A DNA stretch of 64,000 nucleotides from positions 1,054,001 through 1,118,000 of the forward strand of contig NZ_CP104900.1 of NCBI RefSeq assembly GCF_025449215.1, given 5' to 3'. The notes beneath the pieces were generated by a model. It was given only the letters and a program-made list of their open reading frames with translations. It was not told the origin of the DNA and searched no databases. The DNA is from Shewanella seohaensis. Its GTDB lineage: Bacteria > Pseudomonadota > Gammaproteobacteria > Enterobacterales > Shewanellaceae. Shown piece after piece: positions 40,213 to 50,786 of this stretch. Position numbers and translations under genes: made by a program. How positions within the stretch are numbered: the stretch's first letter is position 1; every line of letters begins with the position of its first letter.

Positions 40213-42731
40213 TTACAGTGTCGGCACTGTAAAGCTGAGGGAGGTCTTAACTTGCTTGGGCGTAGTGGTCACGACACTGATTTGACTCCCCGCAGAGGCG
40301 GTGAAACTGAGTGGTGTGCCTAAGCCATTCTTGCCAGTGAGAGTGTTAGCGACCTCAATGATATCTGGCGTACCGTTACAATCAACGCAGAGCTCGATTT
40401 GAGTCTTAGCAGGCATAATTTGTTTAGCATTGTCATGTACAAACACCACAAACTCAGACTCGCTACCTGCGGCAACGGGTTTAATATCATTAACGCTTGC
40501 GAGTAACACGCCATCCTGCTGCACACTGATATAAGCTTGCGAACCAGACATGCTTAGCACCAATGCCTTACGAATGTAGATTTTATTCGCTTGACCAGTG
40601 CCACAGAGGCTGCCTTCACATTGAGGGCCGTTAAACTTGCCATCGGCGGCAAGGTAAGTCCCACTGTTTTGAGTATTTAAATATTTTTCGCCTGAATTCC
40701 AGATACCATCTTCATTATCATCCCTGAAGGCATCTCCTAAATCACTGAAGCCTTTAGGCAGATAGGTTTCGATATCCATCCCGTTGCCAGTACATTTTGT
40801 GGCAATGCCCGCACGATTTAAACAAGCCAAATCTGTCACTGGCGCGCCATTGATATCTTTGCTGATATCTGCATCATCAAAGATGTTATTGCCATTGGTA
40901 TCGAAGAAGGTCTCGTGACCTAAGGCATACGCAAGAATAGTACTACGGTGGTCGGTGAGGCGTGCGTTTTTAGACGTCCAAATAACACTACAAGCACCAT
41001 CTAGTGTTAAGCATGAAGATGTAATACCACCGCCTTCAGTCGTAAAGTTAACCGTAGTATTGTCGGGCGCTGGGTTACCAAAGCTGTCCGACAGTCTGGC
41101 AGTAATAGTCGCGGTTTCACCGTCATAATCGCCCGCTTCGGGGTTAAATATCGTCGTCGAAAGACTAAAGCCAAGTTGCTGTGGCAGGCCGGTATTAACC
41201 GTTAATTGCTCAGATTGGCTAGTGATTACTTCCTTGGTATCGGCATCCACTGCGCTGGCGACCACGCGAACTGGGGTCGGCACAGTGCCTGAGAGCACAC
41301 GTACACTCGCAATGCCTTGCGAGTTTGTCAGGCTCTCAGCGCTGGCGCTGCCATTGGCAAAACTTAAACCGCCGACCACAGTATCTAAACTAAAACTAAC
41401 CTTTTGCTGTGCTGCTGGCTGGCCATTGGCGCTGGTGACTTTAAAGCTCACCAGTGATGATTCGCTCGACCCAGTTCCGCCCGCGCCTTTAATGCGAATT
41501 TGGTTGGGCTCGGCCGCTTCAAAGCTCAGACTGGCTAAGGTTTGACGTTGAAGCGTAAAGGGAAGTTCGCCGTCAGCGTTTGATTACCCACGACTGTGGT
41601 CGCGACGATTTGATCGTTACGTTCGCTATTCCCACTGCAACTGGTGTCTTGGAAGGTCGAGCTGGCATTGCCCGATAGCGTCGTGACAGGCGAGTCTAAG
41701 CTCGCATTATTGCTGGCAGTACAGTCAGAGCTGAAACTGATGGATGACGGCGTCTGTACGCGAGTGACAGTGCCATCGCTGGCCTCTAACACTAAGCTTG
41801 CAGTCACGCCAAAGCTGCCGCCTGCGCTGATTTTATAGCTGCCATCGGCCTGCGCCGTTAACGTACTGGCCAGTTTTCCTTCTGTAAAACTGCTGCCATT
41901 AAAGGAGCCTAATTTTAAGGTGCCGGCTTCGTTAACCGCATCTTTGCTGAGTACTTCATATAAGCTGCTGCTTTGTAGCGATTGCCCTTGATACTCCACT
42001 GTTACCGTTAAGGCGTTGGCGCCTAATTCGGTGGCGCTCGGAGTATAACTGACCTGAGCAATACCTTGCTCATCGGTTAGCGTGCTGGTGGGGGTTAAGG
42101 TCGCTGACCCCGCACTGAAGCTGACCTTAGCATCGGCAATGCCTTTACTCTCGGCATCGAGGAAAATGGCTTGCAGTTGTACGGCTTCATCAACTTTAAA
42201 GCGAGTCACTACATTCGCGCCGCTTTGAATACTGGCGCTGAGTTTTGGGGCGATGGATGCGCCAGTGCCGTCGATAGTGCCTGTAAATTCAAAGTTGCGA
42301 GTCGCCGATAGCGCTGTGCTGGAATCACTTGGGGTGGTGGTTGCCGTAATCGTTCCTGCATTGATAAGCAAATCTGGATTACTCACAATAACAACGGCTT
42401 CACCATTGCTATCCGTGAGTTTGCTTTCCGGTGTTAGCGCCCCAAGGTCGGTCGTAAAGTTAACTCTCTGGTTACTGACTTTTGCAGAACCTTTGTTTAA
42501 CTTGGCGACAGCACAAAAACCTGCGTCTTTAGGGAAACTTTGAAGTGAGGTAAAACTGCCGCATTGACTACCCGATAAGGTTTTAAAGTCGATAGACAGT
42601 TTGTAAATACCGTCGCTGGCATCTGTGCCACCGTTGTCTTCGTCAGAGGGGCCGTTACAGCCCCAAAGTCCAAATAAACCAATAGAAAGCAAAGTAAGAT
42701 TGCAAAACGTGTTGCTAAATCGCATAAGCAA
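40213..42731 (-). CDS. Ig-like-domain surface lipoprotein (single-base frameshift)
   Basis: A secreted protein of about 839 residues when repaired. The N-terminus has a lipoprotein signal (LLSIGLFGLWGC). Successive bacterial Ig-like (Big1/invasin-type) repeats follow, each with a pattern such as ATVSNQRVNFTTDLGALTP or VSFSLDTVVGGLSF and a GxAxVxV strand. Near the middle of the second part is a calcium-loop-like insert (DTNGNNIFDDADI and DDNEDGIWNSGEK). The two frames meet near 41557-41562; adding one base there gives NFPFTLQRQTLASLSF. It is likely an adhesin or matrix protein, unproven. Confidence 0.8.
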
Positions 42732-42755
42732 ACATCCTTGTTGGTGCTGAGTTAA

Positions 42756-43289
42756 TTAGTCTTGGATTTCGCTGCGTAGGTATTTAAACAGCTCTTTTGA
42801 TGATTTGGACTCAGGGCCTTTTGCCAACTCTTTTGTGGCTTGGCGCACTAAGGTACGCAGCTTCTGTCTGTCCAACTGTGGGTAATGTTCCACTAAGGTT
42901 TGAATTTCGCTGTCGCCTTGGCTCAGTAAACGCTCGCGCATTTTCTCGAATATTTGCAGCTTAGCTGTCTCGTTGCTGTTTTTGTTCAGCACGACAGCGA
43001 GCGCCGCTTTAATCGGCTCAATATCGACGTGACGCATCAACTTACCGATATATTGCATATGGCGGCGATAGGCTTCGGTCTTCGGCTTAATCTTATGGGC
43101 TTGCTGGATGCTGTCGTACAAGTGCTCGTCCAGCTCGATTTTATCTAGCTGGGTCTTGCTGAGCGACACCAATTCCATACCGACTTTTTGAGCAGCTTCG
43201 CAGTCACGCTTGTCCTCGGTTTTGCTGACATACTCTTCGTCACTGTCATAGGGTTGTTTAAAATGCTCTGAATCACCAACAATCTTCAT
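42756..43289 (-). CDS. yjgA: YjgA/DarP, ribosome-associated assembly factor
   Basis: A highly charged, helical protein of 177 residues, matching the YjgA (DarP) family, which binds the late 50S ribosomal subunit precursor. Visible family segments are ELVSLSKTQLDKIELDE, RRHMQYIGKLMRHVD and LVEHYPQLDRQKLRTLVRQA. It is divergent from pmbA, as in E. coli, where yjgA and pmbA are also neighbours. Confidence 0.92.
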   Translation of the reverse strand: MKIVGDSEHFKQPYDSDEEYVSKTEDKRDCEAAQKVGMELVSLSKTQLDKIELDEHLYDSIQQAHKIKPKTEAYRRHMQYIGKLMRHVDIEPIKAALAVVLNKNSNETAKLQIFEKMRERLLSQGDSEIQTLVEHYPQLDRQKLRTLVRQATKELAKGPESKSSKELFKYLRSEIQD

Positions 43290-43464
43290 ATAGATAAAAC
43301 CTCAGTTAAATAACGGCCTAATAATAACATCTCCCGCCAAAAATCGCCTAACGAAAGCGCGTGCGCCATGGCTGAGATTGACGAAATAAGCGCGCAATAA
43401 ATAATGAGAATGGCATGGGTGTTTGTTATGCTAACGCCATTGCCGACAACGAAAGAGTAGCTTT

Positions 43465-44808
43465 GTGTCTTTGAACAGAATCGATAGTGAATTGACCGCG
43501 CTGAAAGATGCGGTTGCCGTGGCCCTCGAATATGCCAATAAATTAGGGACAAATGCCGCCGAAGTGGCGATCAGTAAACAACAGGGATTATCGGTTTCAA
43601 CCCGCTTAAAAGAAGTGGAAACGGTTGAATTTAATAAAGATGGCGCCCTAGGAATTACGGTTTATCGCGATGGTTGCAAGGGCAGTTCATCGACTTCCGA
43701 TCTCAGCCCCGAAGCCATTGCCCTGGCGGTGAAAGCGGCGGACGATATCGCCCGTTACACCTCTGCCGACCCCTTTAGCGGTTTAGCCGACAAAGCCTTA
43801 ATGGCGACAGAGATCCGCGATCTTAAGCTCTATTATCCTGAAGAGATTTCTCCCGACGAATTAGCCCAATTGGCGATTCGAGCCGAAACTGCGGCGCTCG
43901 ATGCCGATCCGCGCATCAATAACTCTGACGGCGCCAGCGCAAACGCCCACACTTCGGTCAAGGTTTACGGCAATAGCCACGGCTTTTTAAATGGTTATTG
44001 CAGCTCGCGCTACAGCTTAAGTTGCAGCGTGATCGGTGAAGACTCAGATGGCAGCATGCAGCGGGATTACGATTACACTATCGCCCGTAAATTCAGTGAG
44101 ATGCTATCTCCTGAATCCGTTGGCTTGAAAACCGCACAAAAGACAGTGAGCCGTTTAGGCGCACGTAAAATTGCGACTTCGCGTTTACCTATTCTGCTTT
44201 CGCCTGAAATCGCCACAGGGCTTATCGGCCATTTAGTCGGCGCGATCAGCGGTGGTAGCTTATACCGTAAATCCAGCTTCCTGTTGGATGCGATTCACAC
44301 CCAAATCTTCCCCGATTGGTTCAACATTGAAGAACAGCCGCATCTGCTGGGCGCGCTTGCCAGTGCCAACTACGATAGCGAAGGTGTAGCGACGCAAGAT
44401 AGACGCATCATCGACCGGGGTATGTTAGAAAGCTATCTGCTGACTAGCTATTCGGCGCGCAAACTAGGCTTAACCAACACAGGCCATGCGGGCGGCATCT
44501 ACAACTGGACGCTGGCGCACACCGGCCAAAGTTTCGATGAGCTAGTCAAAGGCATGGGCACTGGCCTGATTGTCACTGAAGTGATGGGCCAAGGCGTGAA
44601 TATGGTGACGGGGGATTATTCCCGCGGCGCCGCTGGTTTTTACGTCGAAAATGGCGAAGTGCAGTTCCCCGTCGAAGAGATCACTATCGCGGGCAACTTG
44701 AAGGATATGTTCCGTGGGATTCAGGCGGTCAGTAAAGACTTCGATTTACGTTCGTCTATCCGCACCGGCGGGATCTTATTATCCGAGATGAAGGTCGCGG
44801 GTAACTGA
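43465..44808 (+). CDS. pmbA: PmbA/TldE metalloprotease subunit
   Basis: The second half of the TldD/TldE complex, 447 residues and intact. Family segments include [35 protein letters not shown] and [27 protein letters not shown]. Unlike TldD it has no HExxxH motif, as expected for this subunit. A GTG start at 43465 follows GAAAGAG. The intergenic space to yjgA (175 bp) should hold divergent promoters. Confidence 0.95.
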   Translation: MSLNRIDSELTALKDAVAVALEYANKLGTNAAEVAISKQQGLSVSTRLKEVETVEFNKDGALGITVYRDGCKGSSSTSDLSPEAIALAVKAADDIARYTSADPFSGLADKALMATEIRDLKLYYPEEISPDELAQLAIRAETAALDADPRINNSDGASANAHTSVKVYGNSHGFLNGYCSSRYSLSCSVIGEDSDGSMQRDYDYTIARKFSEMLSPESVGLKTAQKTVSRLGARKIATSRLPILLSPEIATGLIGHLVGAISGGSLYRKSSFLLDAIHTQIFPDWFNIEEQPHLLGALASANYDSEGVATQDRRIIDRGMLESYLLTSYSARKLGLTNTGHAGGIYNWTLAHTGQSFDELVKGMGTGLIVTEVMGQGVNMVTGDYSRGAAGFYVENGEVQFPVEEITIAGNLKDMFRGIQAVSKDFDLRSSIRTGGILLSEMKVAGN

Positions 44809-44871
44809 TTGAGTTGACCCAATTGAGTCATTCAGTCTAACGGTTCAGCGTTAACGGAATGAGCTTTAAAC

Positions 44872-44905
44872 AAAAGGGCAAATGCGTTCGCATTTGCCCT
44901 TTTTG
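44872..44905. terminator. Terminator between convergent pmbA and TonB receptor genes
   Basis: A 15-bp perfect stem (arms begin AAAAGGGCAAATGCG) with a TT spacer in a TTCG loop, followed by T residues. It is long enough to work in both directions. Confidence 0.93.
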
Positions 44906-44957
44906 ATTTAACTGACCCGCCCTAAATTGCATCACCACTTGTTAGCGGCGGTAGTCA

Positions 44958-47084
44958 TTAGAATTTGTAGCTGGCACCTAATTCAAATGAGCGACCCGAG
45001 CCTGCGACTTGGCTAAAGCCACCACTGCTATCGGCCTTAAATTCGGCAAGGTTGACACCACCCAGTGGTAGTTCGTAGTAAGTATCAAACAGGTTGTTGA
45101 TCGCAAAGGTTAAACTCAGCTCTTGCCACTTGATGCTGCTGCTTAAATTTAACAGCGAATAACTGTCGGTCTCATTTTCTAAACGGCGCTCATCGACCTT
45201 ATCCTTAGTCGCTACCCATTGCCATGACAGGCGGTTTTCCCAATCACCCAGTTGATGGCTAAGGGCTAACTCGGTTTGTAGCGGTTTGATTTGATAAAGC
45301 GGCTCGTTACCCTCATCGCGCTCGCCACGGGTGATATTCAGCTTGCCCTGCATCTGCCATTTACCGCTGTCGGTATCGGCTAATAGGTAGTTCGCACTCA
45401 ACTTAGCGCCATATAGATGGGCATCTTCGTTGGTGAATTTAAGGATATTGCGTTTACCGTTGGCAAGGCCGCTACGGTTAAAGCTACCAATCACCTCGGC
45501 ATCAATATAATCGGCGACTGCGCTATACCAAGCCGTGGTTGAGAATTGCCATTCATCGCCCGCAAACTTGTAGGCCGCGCTCAGGGTGTGCGCGGTTTCA
45601 GGCTTAAGATCGGGATTGCCCACATAACCGTTACCGTCGCCATACCAGCCGATCATTGTCGTTGCCATCACGCCACGGCCCCAGCTGTAACGCTCATACA
45701 GGTTTGGCGCGCGGTTTTTACGGGCTAAGCCAAATTCCAATTGTTGCTTGGCCGACAATTGATAGCGTGCCAGCAATGTCGCATCGATAAGGTTGTCGTC
45801 ACGGCTTCTATCCATAGCATTAAAGGCTTTTGCCGCTTCGGCATCCATATTCGGCATGCCCATCATGGGCATATTGCTGTAGGCCTGCACTTCGCCCGTA
45901 TCTGTGGTGACATATTCATAACGCACCCCAGCAGACAACCACCAGAGTGGCGTGAGGTTTTGCTGCCATTCGCCATAAACTGCGGCGCGGCGGCGTTCAC
46001 CGTCGTTGATGTTGATATAGTCATTGGGTGCCATCATAGTGCCGGGCACGGCTGGCCAAGTATCATCGAGTTGATAGTTATAATATTCCTGCCCAACGAG
46101 TAGTGTGCTGTTATCGCCCATAGGTAAGCGCCAATGCAGTTGATAGCTGTAATCGCTACCCTCTGTATTCATTGGCATCTTGCCGGTTTTTTCTGGGGTG
46201 AAGAAGCCCATTTCATGCTTCACACTGTGCCAGTTTAACTGGGCGCTAAATTCGCCGTCGTTGTCTAAATCCCGCAGATAACGGACTAGGGCGCCATAAC
46301 TCTTGTTATCCGTCATATCCATGTATTGGTTCGGGAAACCTTGGAACGGGATCGTCTGGTGCGTTAGCTTAATCGCCAGTTGTTGTGTGTCATCGCGCCA
46401 TGCCGCTGTTAACGCATGGTTTTGGGCGCGATAGAGGGTATCGAGCACTTTATCGCCGTGACCATCGTGGTAGCTATTGGCATCTTCATAGGCGCCTTGA
46501 TAGCTGAAACTTAAGTCCTTACTGGCGATTCCAGCCTTAGCACCGAGTAAGAAGGCATCGCTGGTGCTGCGGTATCCCGATGAAATCTCGCCGCTTTCGA
46601 AGCTGAGGTTGTCGCTGTCGTTAAACTTTGGATTAAGGCTATTAACCTTAATCACGCCGGCGATATTGTCGCCGCCCGCACTGACAGGGGACACGCCCGC
46701 GACCACTTCTACCGAGCTGATTTGATTAGCGGAAACGTAGGAAAGTGGTGGGTTCATTTGGTTGGCACAGGAGGCGGTGATATCCGCGCCATCGACTAAT
46801 ACTTTAATGCGATCGCCCATCATGCCATTAAGCACGGGCAAGGCGGAAACGCCGCCCGCTTCGGAGAAATCGACGCCTTGGTCTTTTAGCAAGGCATCGG
46901 CCGCGCCTAAGGCATTACGGCCAATACTCTGCTCGCCATGGACTTGAATACGTTCAATTTGCGTCTGATTTGTCTCGTTGGCCATGGCGTGTGAGGTAAC
47001 CGAAGCGCCTAATGCTAAGGTCAGCGCGCTGGCGATTGCGGAGCATTTAAAGCCGTGGGGGATAGTTGAAGCGTTTGCAGCCAT
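44958..47084 (-). CDS. TonB-dependent receptor, OprC-like (probable copper)
   Basis: A TonB-dependent outer-membrane receptor of 708 residues with a signal peptide ending SHAMA, a plug domain (IQVHGEQSIGRNALGAADALL, VLVDGADITASC, VEVVAGVSPVSAGGDNIAG) and a 22-strand barrel ending in SFELGASYKF. The plug has CANQM (C106, M110) and the barrel has HEM (H290, M292): this CxxxM plus HxM pair is the copper site described for Pseudomonas OprC. A Met-rich loop (SNMPMMGMPNM) is also visible. ATG at 47084 is preferred because of GGAAG upstream; 47099 is an alternative. Confidence 0.85.
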   Translation of the reverse strand: MAANASTIPHGFKCSAIASALTLALGASVTSHAMANETNQTQIERIQVHGEQSIGRNALGAADALLKDQGVDFSEAGGVSALPVLNGMMGDRIKVLVDGADITASCANQMNPPLSYVSANQISSVEVVAGVSPVSAGGDNIAGVIKVNSLNPKFNDSDNLSFESGEISSGYRSTSDAFLLGAKAGIASKDLSFSYQGAYEDANSYHDGHGDKVLDTLYRAQNHALTAAWRDDTQQLAIKLTHQTIPFQGFPNQYMDMTDNKSYGALVRYLRDLDNDGEFSAQLNWHSVKHEMGFFTPEKTGKMPMNTEGSDYSYQLHWRLPMGDNSTLLVGQEYYNYQLDDTWPAVPGTMMAPNDYININDGERRRAAVYGEWQQNLTPLWWLSAGVRYEYVTTDTGEVQAYSNMPMMGMPNMDAEAAKAFNAMDRSRDDNLIDATLLARYQLSAKQQLEFGLARKNRAPNLYERYSWGRGVMATTMIGWYGDGNGYVGNPDLKPETAHTLSAAYKFAGDEWQFSTTAWYSAVADYIDAEVIGSFNRSGLANGKRNILKFTNEDAHLYGAKLSANYLLADTDSGKWQMQGKLNITRGERDEGNEPLYQIKPLQTELALSHQLGDWENRLSWQWVATKDKVDERRLENETDSYSLLNLSSSIKWQELSLTFAINNLFDTYYELPLGGVNLAEFKADSSGGFSQVAGSGRSFELGASYKF

Positions 47085-47279
47085 CGTTTTGTCTTCCATT
47101 CACTCGGATAAATTGCGCTGCATTATAAAGATCATCACAGTGTGACAGGTGCGGCATATTGTCGCAGAGCTTATAAAGACAAAGCTGAAATAGCTGCCTG
47201 AAGTGCTCGCTAGCACCGAGATGAAGATAAGCTAGCGCCAAGTGTGGATAACAGCAGCGCGATTTAACACGCCCTTGGA

Positions 47280-48124
47280 TTAACCGAAGTGATTGAAGTA
47301 GATACGCTGGGTTTCTCCTTCGGCGTCCATGGCGGCGAGTGCCTTGGCAAACTCATAGGCCTTTGAATCTTCGGCCAGTCTGTTGGGGCTGTTATCTGCG
47401 CTGACGGGGAGGTCTGCTCGGTAATTGGGGTTATGTTGCCCGCGAAAATGGCGGCTTTTTTCGAAAAGCCCAGATACATGGCCTGAGGCTGCTGGCAGCA
47501 ATTCGGGTGCAGCTTAAATTGGCCCATGTCCCGCTGTTTAAGGTAGTAGCTGATGGTGGCCTGATCGTAGATAAAAAAATCCCCTTGGCTGGCAAGCAGG
47601 TAATCTAAGGCCTTAGGCACATCGAGTTCGGGCGGTTTACGTACCGACATGGTCTCGGGTAGGCCGTTAAAGTCGTAGCTGCCGGGGGCGATTAACAGTG
47701 TCATCCCACTCTGGGACAACTGCTCTAACGAACGTATATCGGCGGCTCCCGCACGGCTTATGCCGATGGCGCGCTCCGACAGGCCATTAGGAATAAAAAA
47801 GGCAAATTGAGCGCGCTCTTCACTAAAACTCAGGCCTGGGTAAAAGTCGATATTACCGAGTTTGAGATCCCGCAAAATCCGCATCTTAGGCGCGCGTGTG
47901 ATCCGTAATTTGCAACCAATTCGCTCGGCGGCGGCTTGATAGATATCGTGGTAAAACCCTTGGTTATTAGGTTCGTGTTGGATAAAAGGAAGGCGCTCAC
48001 TGGTGCGATACCCCATGGTAATGATGCACTCAGAGCTTGAAAACGCCTGCGCTAAGCTGGGGAAGAGGCTGACTAATAGGAAAACGAGGCTAAGTAAGGG
48101 CCGATAAATAACTGCAAATTGCAA
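47280..48124 (-). CDS. Periplasmic solute-binding-like protein (single-base frameshift)
   Basis: A class-3 extracellular solute-binding protein fold of about 281 residues when repaired, with a signal peptide ending SLAQA. Segments SERLPFIQHEPNNQGFYHDIYQAAAERIGCKL and GNIDFYPGLSFSEERAQFAFF are typical of this family, here without a transporter next to it. The frame breaks at the 6-base A run on the coding strand (47456-47461); one more A gives FSKKSRHFRGQHNPN and the natural end at 47280. The ligand is unknown; the TonB receptor downstream is on the same strand. Confidence 0.75.
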
Positions 48125-48378
48125 AATGATCTCCTTATCCCGTGATTACAAAGGGTAATCTCATCGCAAAGTCGCGATCAAAAGTAACGAACAAGATTGA
48201 GGCTTGTTAGTCTAATGTATTATTTTTATTGAATTAATCTATCATACTTTTTGATAATAAAAAGCGTGATTCTTTGCGCTGCTGCACAAACTCTGTACAT
48301 CCTGTCATATTGCGCTATAGTGTCGCCGCAGACTGAGTGAGGTGTATTTGGTCTGTAAATATTAACTGAGGAGTTCCT

Positions 48379-48606
48379 ATGGCAAAGCTTAAAGAGACTA
48401 GCGTGCTCGAACATGAAAATGGTCGCGGCACTATTACCGACAACGCACTCAAGGCAGTGGTGACTAGCTCACTGTTTAGAATGCGAACCGAAAAGCCGAA
48501 AAAGGGCAAAGGGTCTTACAACCGTAAAGCAGCAAACCGAAAGGGGTATCAGCACAGGGGCGATACCCCTTTCGACTTTATGGGAGTTTGCCTTGCTGGA
48601 GCCTAG
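48379..48606 (+). CDS. arfA: Alternative ribosome-rescue factor A (ArfA)
   Basis: A 75-residue protein matching ArfA, which binds ribosomes stalled on mRNA without a stop codon and recruits RF2. The signature TSSLFRMRTEKPKKGKGSYNRK (residues ~29-50) is diagnostic. The C-terminal part after about residue 54 is encoded by a strong hairpin (48540-48572). In E. coli such a hairpin lets RNase III or termination truncate the mRNA, so the full-length protein is tagged by tmRNA and only the truncated form is active when tmRNA fails. The same logic is inferred here. Confidence 0.92.
   Translation: MAKLKETSVLEHENGRGTITDNALKAVVTSSLFRMRTEKPKKGKGSYNRKAANRKGYQHRGDTPFDFMGVCLAGA
48540..48572 (+). promoter_or_regulatory. 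Hairpin inside arfA coding sequence
   Basis: Perfect 11-bp arms AAAGGGGTATC / GATACCCCTTT with an 11-nt loop. No long T-run follows, so RNase III cleavage is more likely than termination. It falls after the functional KGKGSY region. Confidence 0.88.
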
Positions 48607-48921
48607 TGTAGATCCCTTAACTTTGCTCGCGCTGATTTGTTTATCCCTTATCTCTGCTCAATTTCTCTTTGATGCTTACCCTGTAAACCTCGTAAAGCGC
48701 CATTCTTGAGCTTATCCCTCGACTTATTAGCTGTGCCATTTGCTGCCGATATCTTTCAATGCCTATCACTAGGTCGGTAACGATTGCCCATAAAAAAGCG
48801 AGCCCCTTGACTATTAGTATTAATATCAGGGGCTCGCTATTGATGCTTTTAATCCGGCTAATCGAATGCCGAGGACAAGCGCTTAGAGCGAATGCCTAAG
48901 CCTAGTGTTTAAGTCGAGTGC
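48607..48921. other. Intergenic region between arfA and rimO (convergent)
   Basis: About 315 bp with no gene seen. It holds the terminator of rimO at 48792-48838. Confidence 0.7.
48792..48838 (-). terminator. Terminator of rimO
   Basis: On the minus strand AGCGAGCCCCTGA pairs with AAGGGGCTCGCT across a 14-nt loop and is followed by six T residues. It lies about 80 bp after the rimO stop. Confidence 0.88.
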
Positions 48922-50352
48922 TTAAGCCTCGATATCATCTTCTGCGTCTGCGTCGACTAACTCGGCCCACAGATCGTGCTCGTCCGAGTGAGTGATCACA
49001 GCACGAACTAACATGCCGGGTTCGAGTTCGGTTTCACCGTTGATAAAGACCATGCCGTCGATTTCTGGAGCATCGGCGAAGCTGCGGCCAATCGCACCTT
49101 CTTCGTCAACGTCATCGATCAGAATATCCATAGTGCGGCCAACGAAACGGGCTAAACGCTCGGCGCTGATCTCGGCTTGGACTTCCATAAATCTGTGGTA
49201 TCTGTCTTCTTTCACGTCTTCGCTGATAAGTTCAGCGATGGTGTTGGCTACAGCGCCTTCCACTTCTGAGTACTTGAAGCAGCCAACGCGGTCGAGGCGC
49301 GCTTCACGCAGGAAGTCGAGTAGCATTTCGAAATCTTCTTCGGTTTCGCCAGGGAAGCCCACGATGAAGGTTGAGCGGATCACCAAGTCTGGGCAGATTT
49401 CGCGCCAGCGTTGGATGGCTTCTAACTGACGGTCAACACGGCCTGGACGCTTCATCATCTTCAGGATGCGTGGGCTGGCGTGCTGCATTGGAATATCTAG
49501 GTATGGCAGGATTAAACCTTCGGCCATCAAGGGGATGAGATCGTCTACCCATGGGTATGGGTAGATGTAGTGTAAACGTACCCAAGCGCCCATCTTGCCC
49601 AGTTGGCGAGCAAGGCTAGTGATGTCTTGCTTCACTGGCATACCGTTCCAGAAATCGGTGCGGCCGCCCTTGTCTTTACCGTAGGCAGAGGTGTCTTGGC
49701 TTACGACTAAAATTTCTTGCACGCCCGATTCAACTAAGCGCTTGGCTTCATCTAATACGCTACCCGCTGGGCGGCTGTCTAAATCGCCACGCAGTGCTGG
49801 GATGATGCAGAAAGTACAACGGTTATCACAACCTTCTGAAATCTTTAAATAAGCATAATGCTTAGGCGTTAACTTAACCCCAGTTTGTGGGATTAATGAG
49901 GTAAATGGGTTGTGCTCTGGTTTTGGCACGTACTTGTGTACATGCTTTAACACGGCTTCGTAGCTGTGTGGACCCGTGATTTCGAGCACGTCTGGGTGCA
50001 CTTCACGGATTTGGTTTTCCTTGGCGCCTAAACAGCCGGTCACGATCACTTTGCCGTTTTCTTCTAGGGCTTCGCGCACCGCATCTAAGGATTCTTCAAC
50101 CGCCGCATCGATAAAACCACAGGTGTTGACGATTACCAGATCGGCATTGTCGTAGCTGTTGGTGACTTCATAGCCGTCGATGCGTAATTGGGTCAGAATG
50201 CGCTCTGAGTCCACTAGGTTTTTTGGGCAACCCAAAGACACGAAACCGATGCGATTCCCGGTAGCAGTAGAATCAGCACTCGCTGCTTCTAATGTCTTGG
50301 CTGGGGTCTCAAGCGTGGTTGTTTGCTTAGGATTAAAAGTTTCAACTGTCAT
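48922..50352 (-). CDS. rimO: Ribosomal protein S12 methylthiotransferase RimO
   Basis: A radical-SAM enzyme of 476 residues that methylthiolates Asp88 of ribosomal protein S12. The UPF0004 domain carries three cluster ligands (C42, C78, C107), the radical-SAM motif is CDNRCTFC (C175, C179, C182), and a C-terminal TRAM domain follows. The frame is open to 50559, but ATG 50352 gives the family length and a normal N-terminus; the upstream 69 codons have no family match. It is transcribed away from the SIMPL-domain gene. Confidence 0.95.
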   Translation of the reverse strand: MTVETFNPKQTTTLETPAKTLEAASADSTATGNRIGFVSLGCPKNLVDSERILTQLRIDGYEVTNSYDNADLVIVNTCGFIDAAVEESLDAVREALEENGKVIVTGCLGAKENQIREVHPDVLEITGPHSYEAVLKHVHKYVPKPEHNPFTSLIPQTGVKLTPKHYAYLKISEGCDNRCTFCIIPALRGDLDSRPAGSVLDEAKRLVESGVQEILVVSQDTSAYGKDKGGRTDFWNGMPVKQDITSLARQLGKMGAWVRLHYIYPYPWVDDLIPLMAEGLILPYLDIPMQHASPRILKMMKRPGRVDRQLEAIQRWREICPDLVIRSTFIVGFPGETEEDFEMLLDFLREARLDRVGCFKYSEVEGAVANTIAELISEDVKEDRYHRFMEVQAEISAERLARFVGRTMDILIDDVDEEGAIGRSFADAPEIDGMVFINGETELEPGMLVRAVITHSDEHDLWAELVDADAEDDIEA

Positions 50353-50786
50353 GGTGTCTCGCTGATGCTGATAAAAGAGCGCCGTAAAAAGAGCGCGGAT
50401 TATACCTGAAGTGATTAAAAGGTACAGTGTCTTTGGGTGAAAAGTGTACAGCCAAGAGTGCGTTTCTACCAGTTGCGGCGCGGCAGAGTCCGTAGCTCTG
50501 TTATCCCGCCGCATTTCATCTTGAGTGAATGGCTTTACGGTTTGAATGGCGCAGTGCACTGCCGCTCGGCGCCGATTTAAAAAATTTTCAAAAAAATTAA
50601 CCCTTTTTATTTTTGCCTGCGTTTATAGGGGTAGTTTGCATGATGCGTGGCTATCGCAACGGACGATAATTGGTGCTGTTACATATTGGTACTTACACCT
50701 TGGGATAGGGAGTCGTACTTTTAGCCGATAGCCGCCGCGTCAGAACCACGGCAGTCTCGCCTTAAATGATTTAGTTGGAGTTAACA
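50353..50786. other. Divergent intergenic region between rimO and the SIMPL gene
   Basis: About 434 bp. A credible coding frame is not seen: the upstream extension of rimO is not conserved-looking. It should hold divergent promoters, but no pair could be chosen. Confidence 0.55.

Noticed and set aside
48540..48572. arfA hairpin considered as a classical terminator
   Set aside because: The downstream sequence is not T-rich, so RNase III processing fits better.
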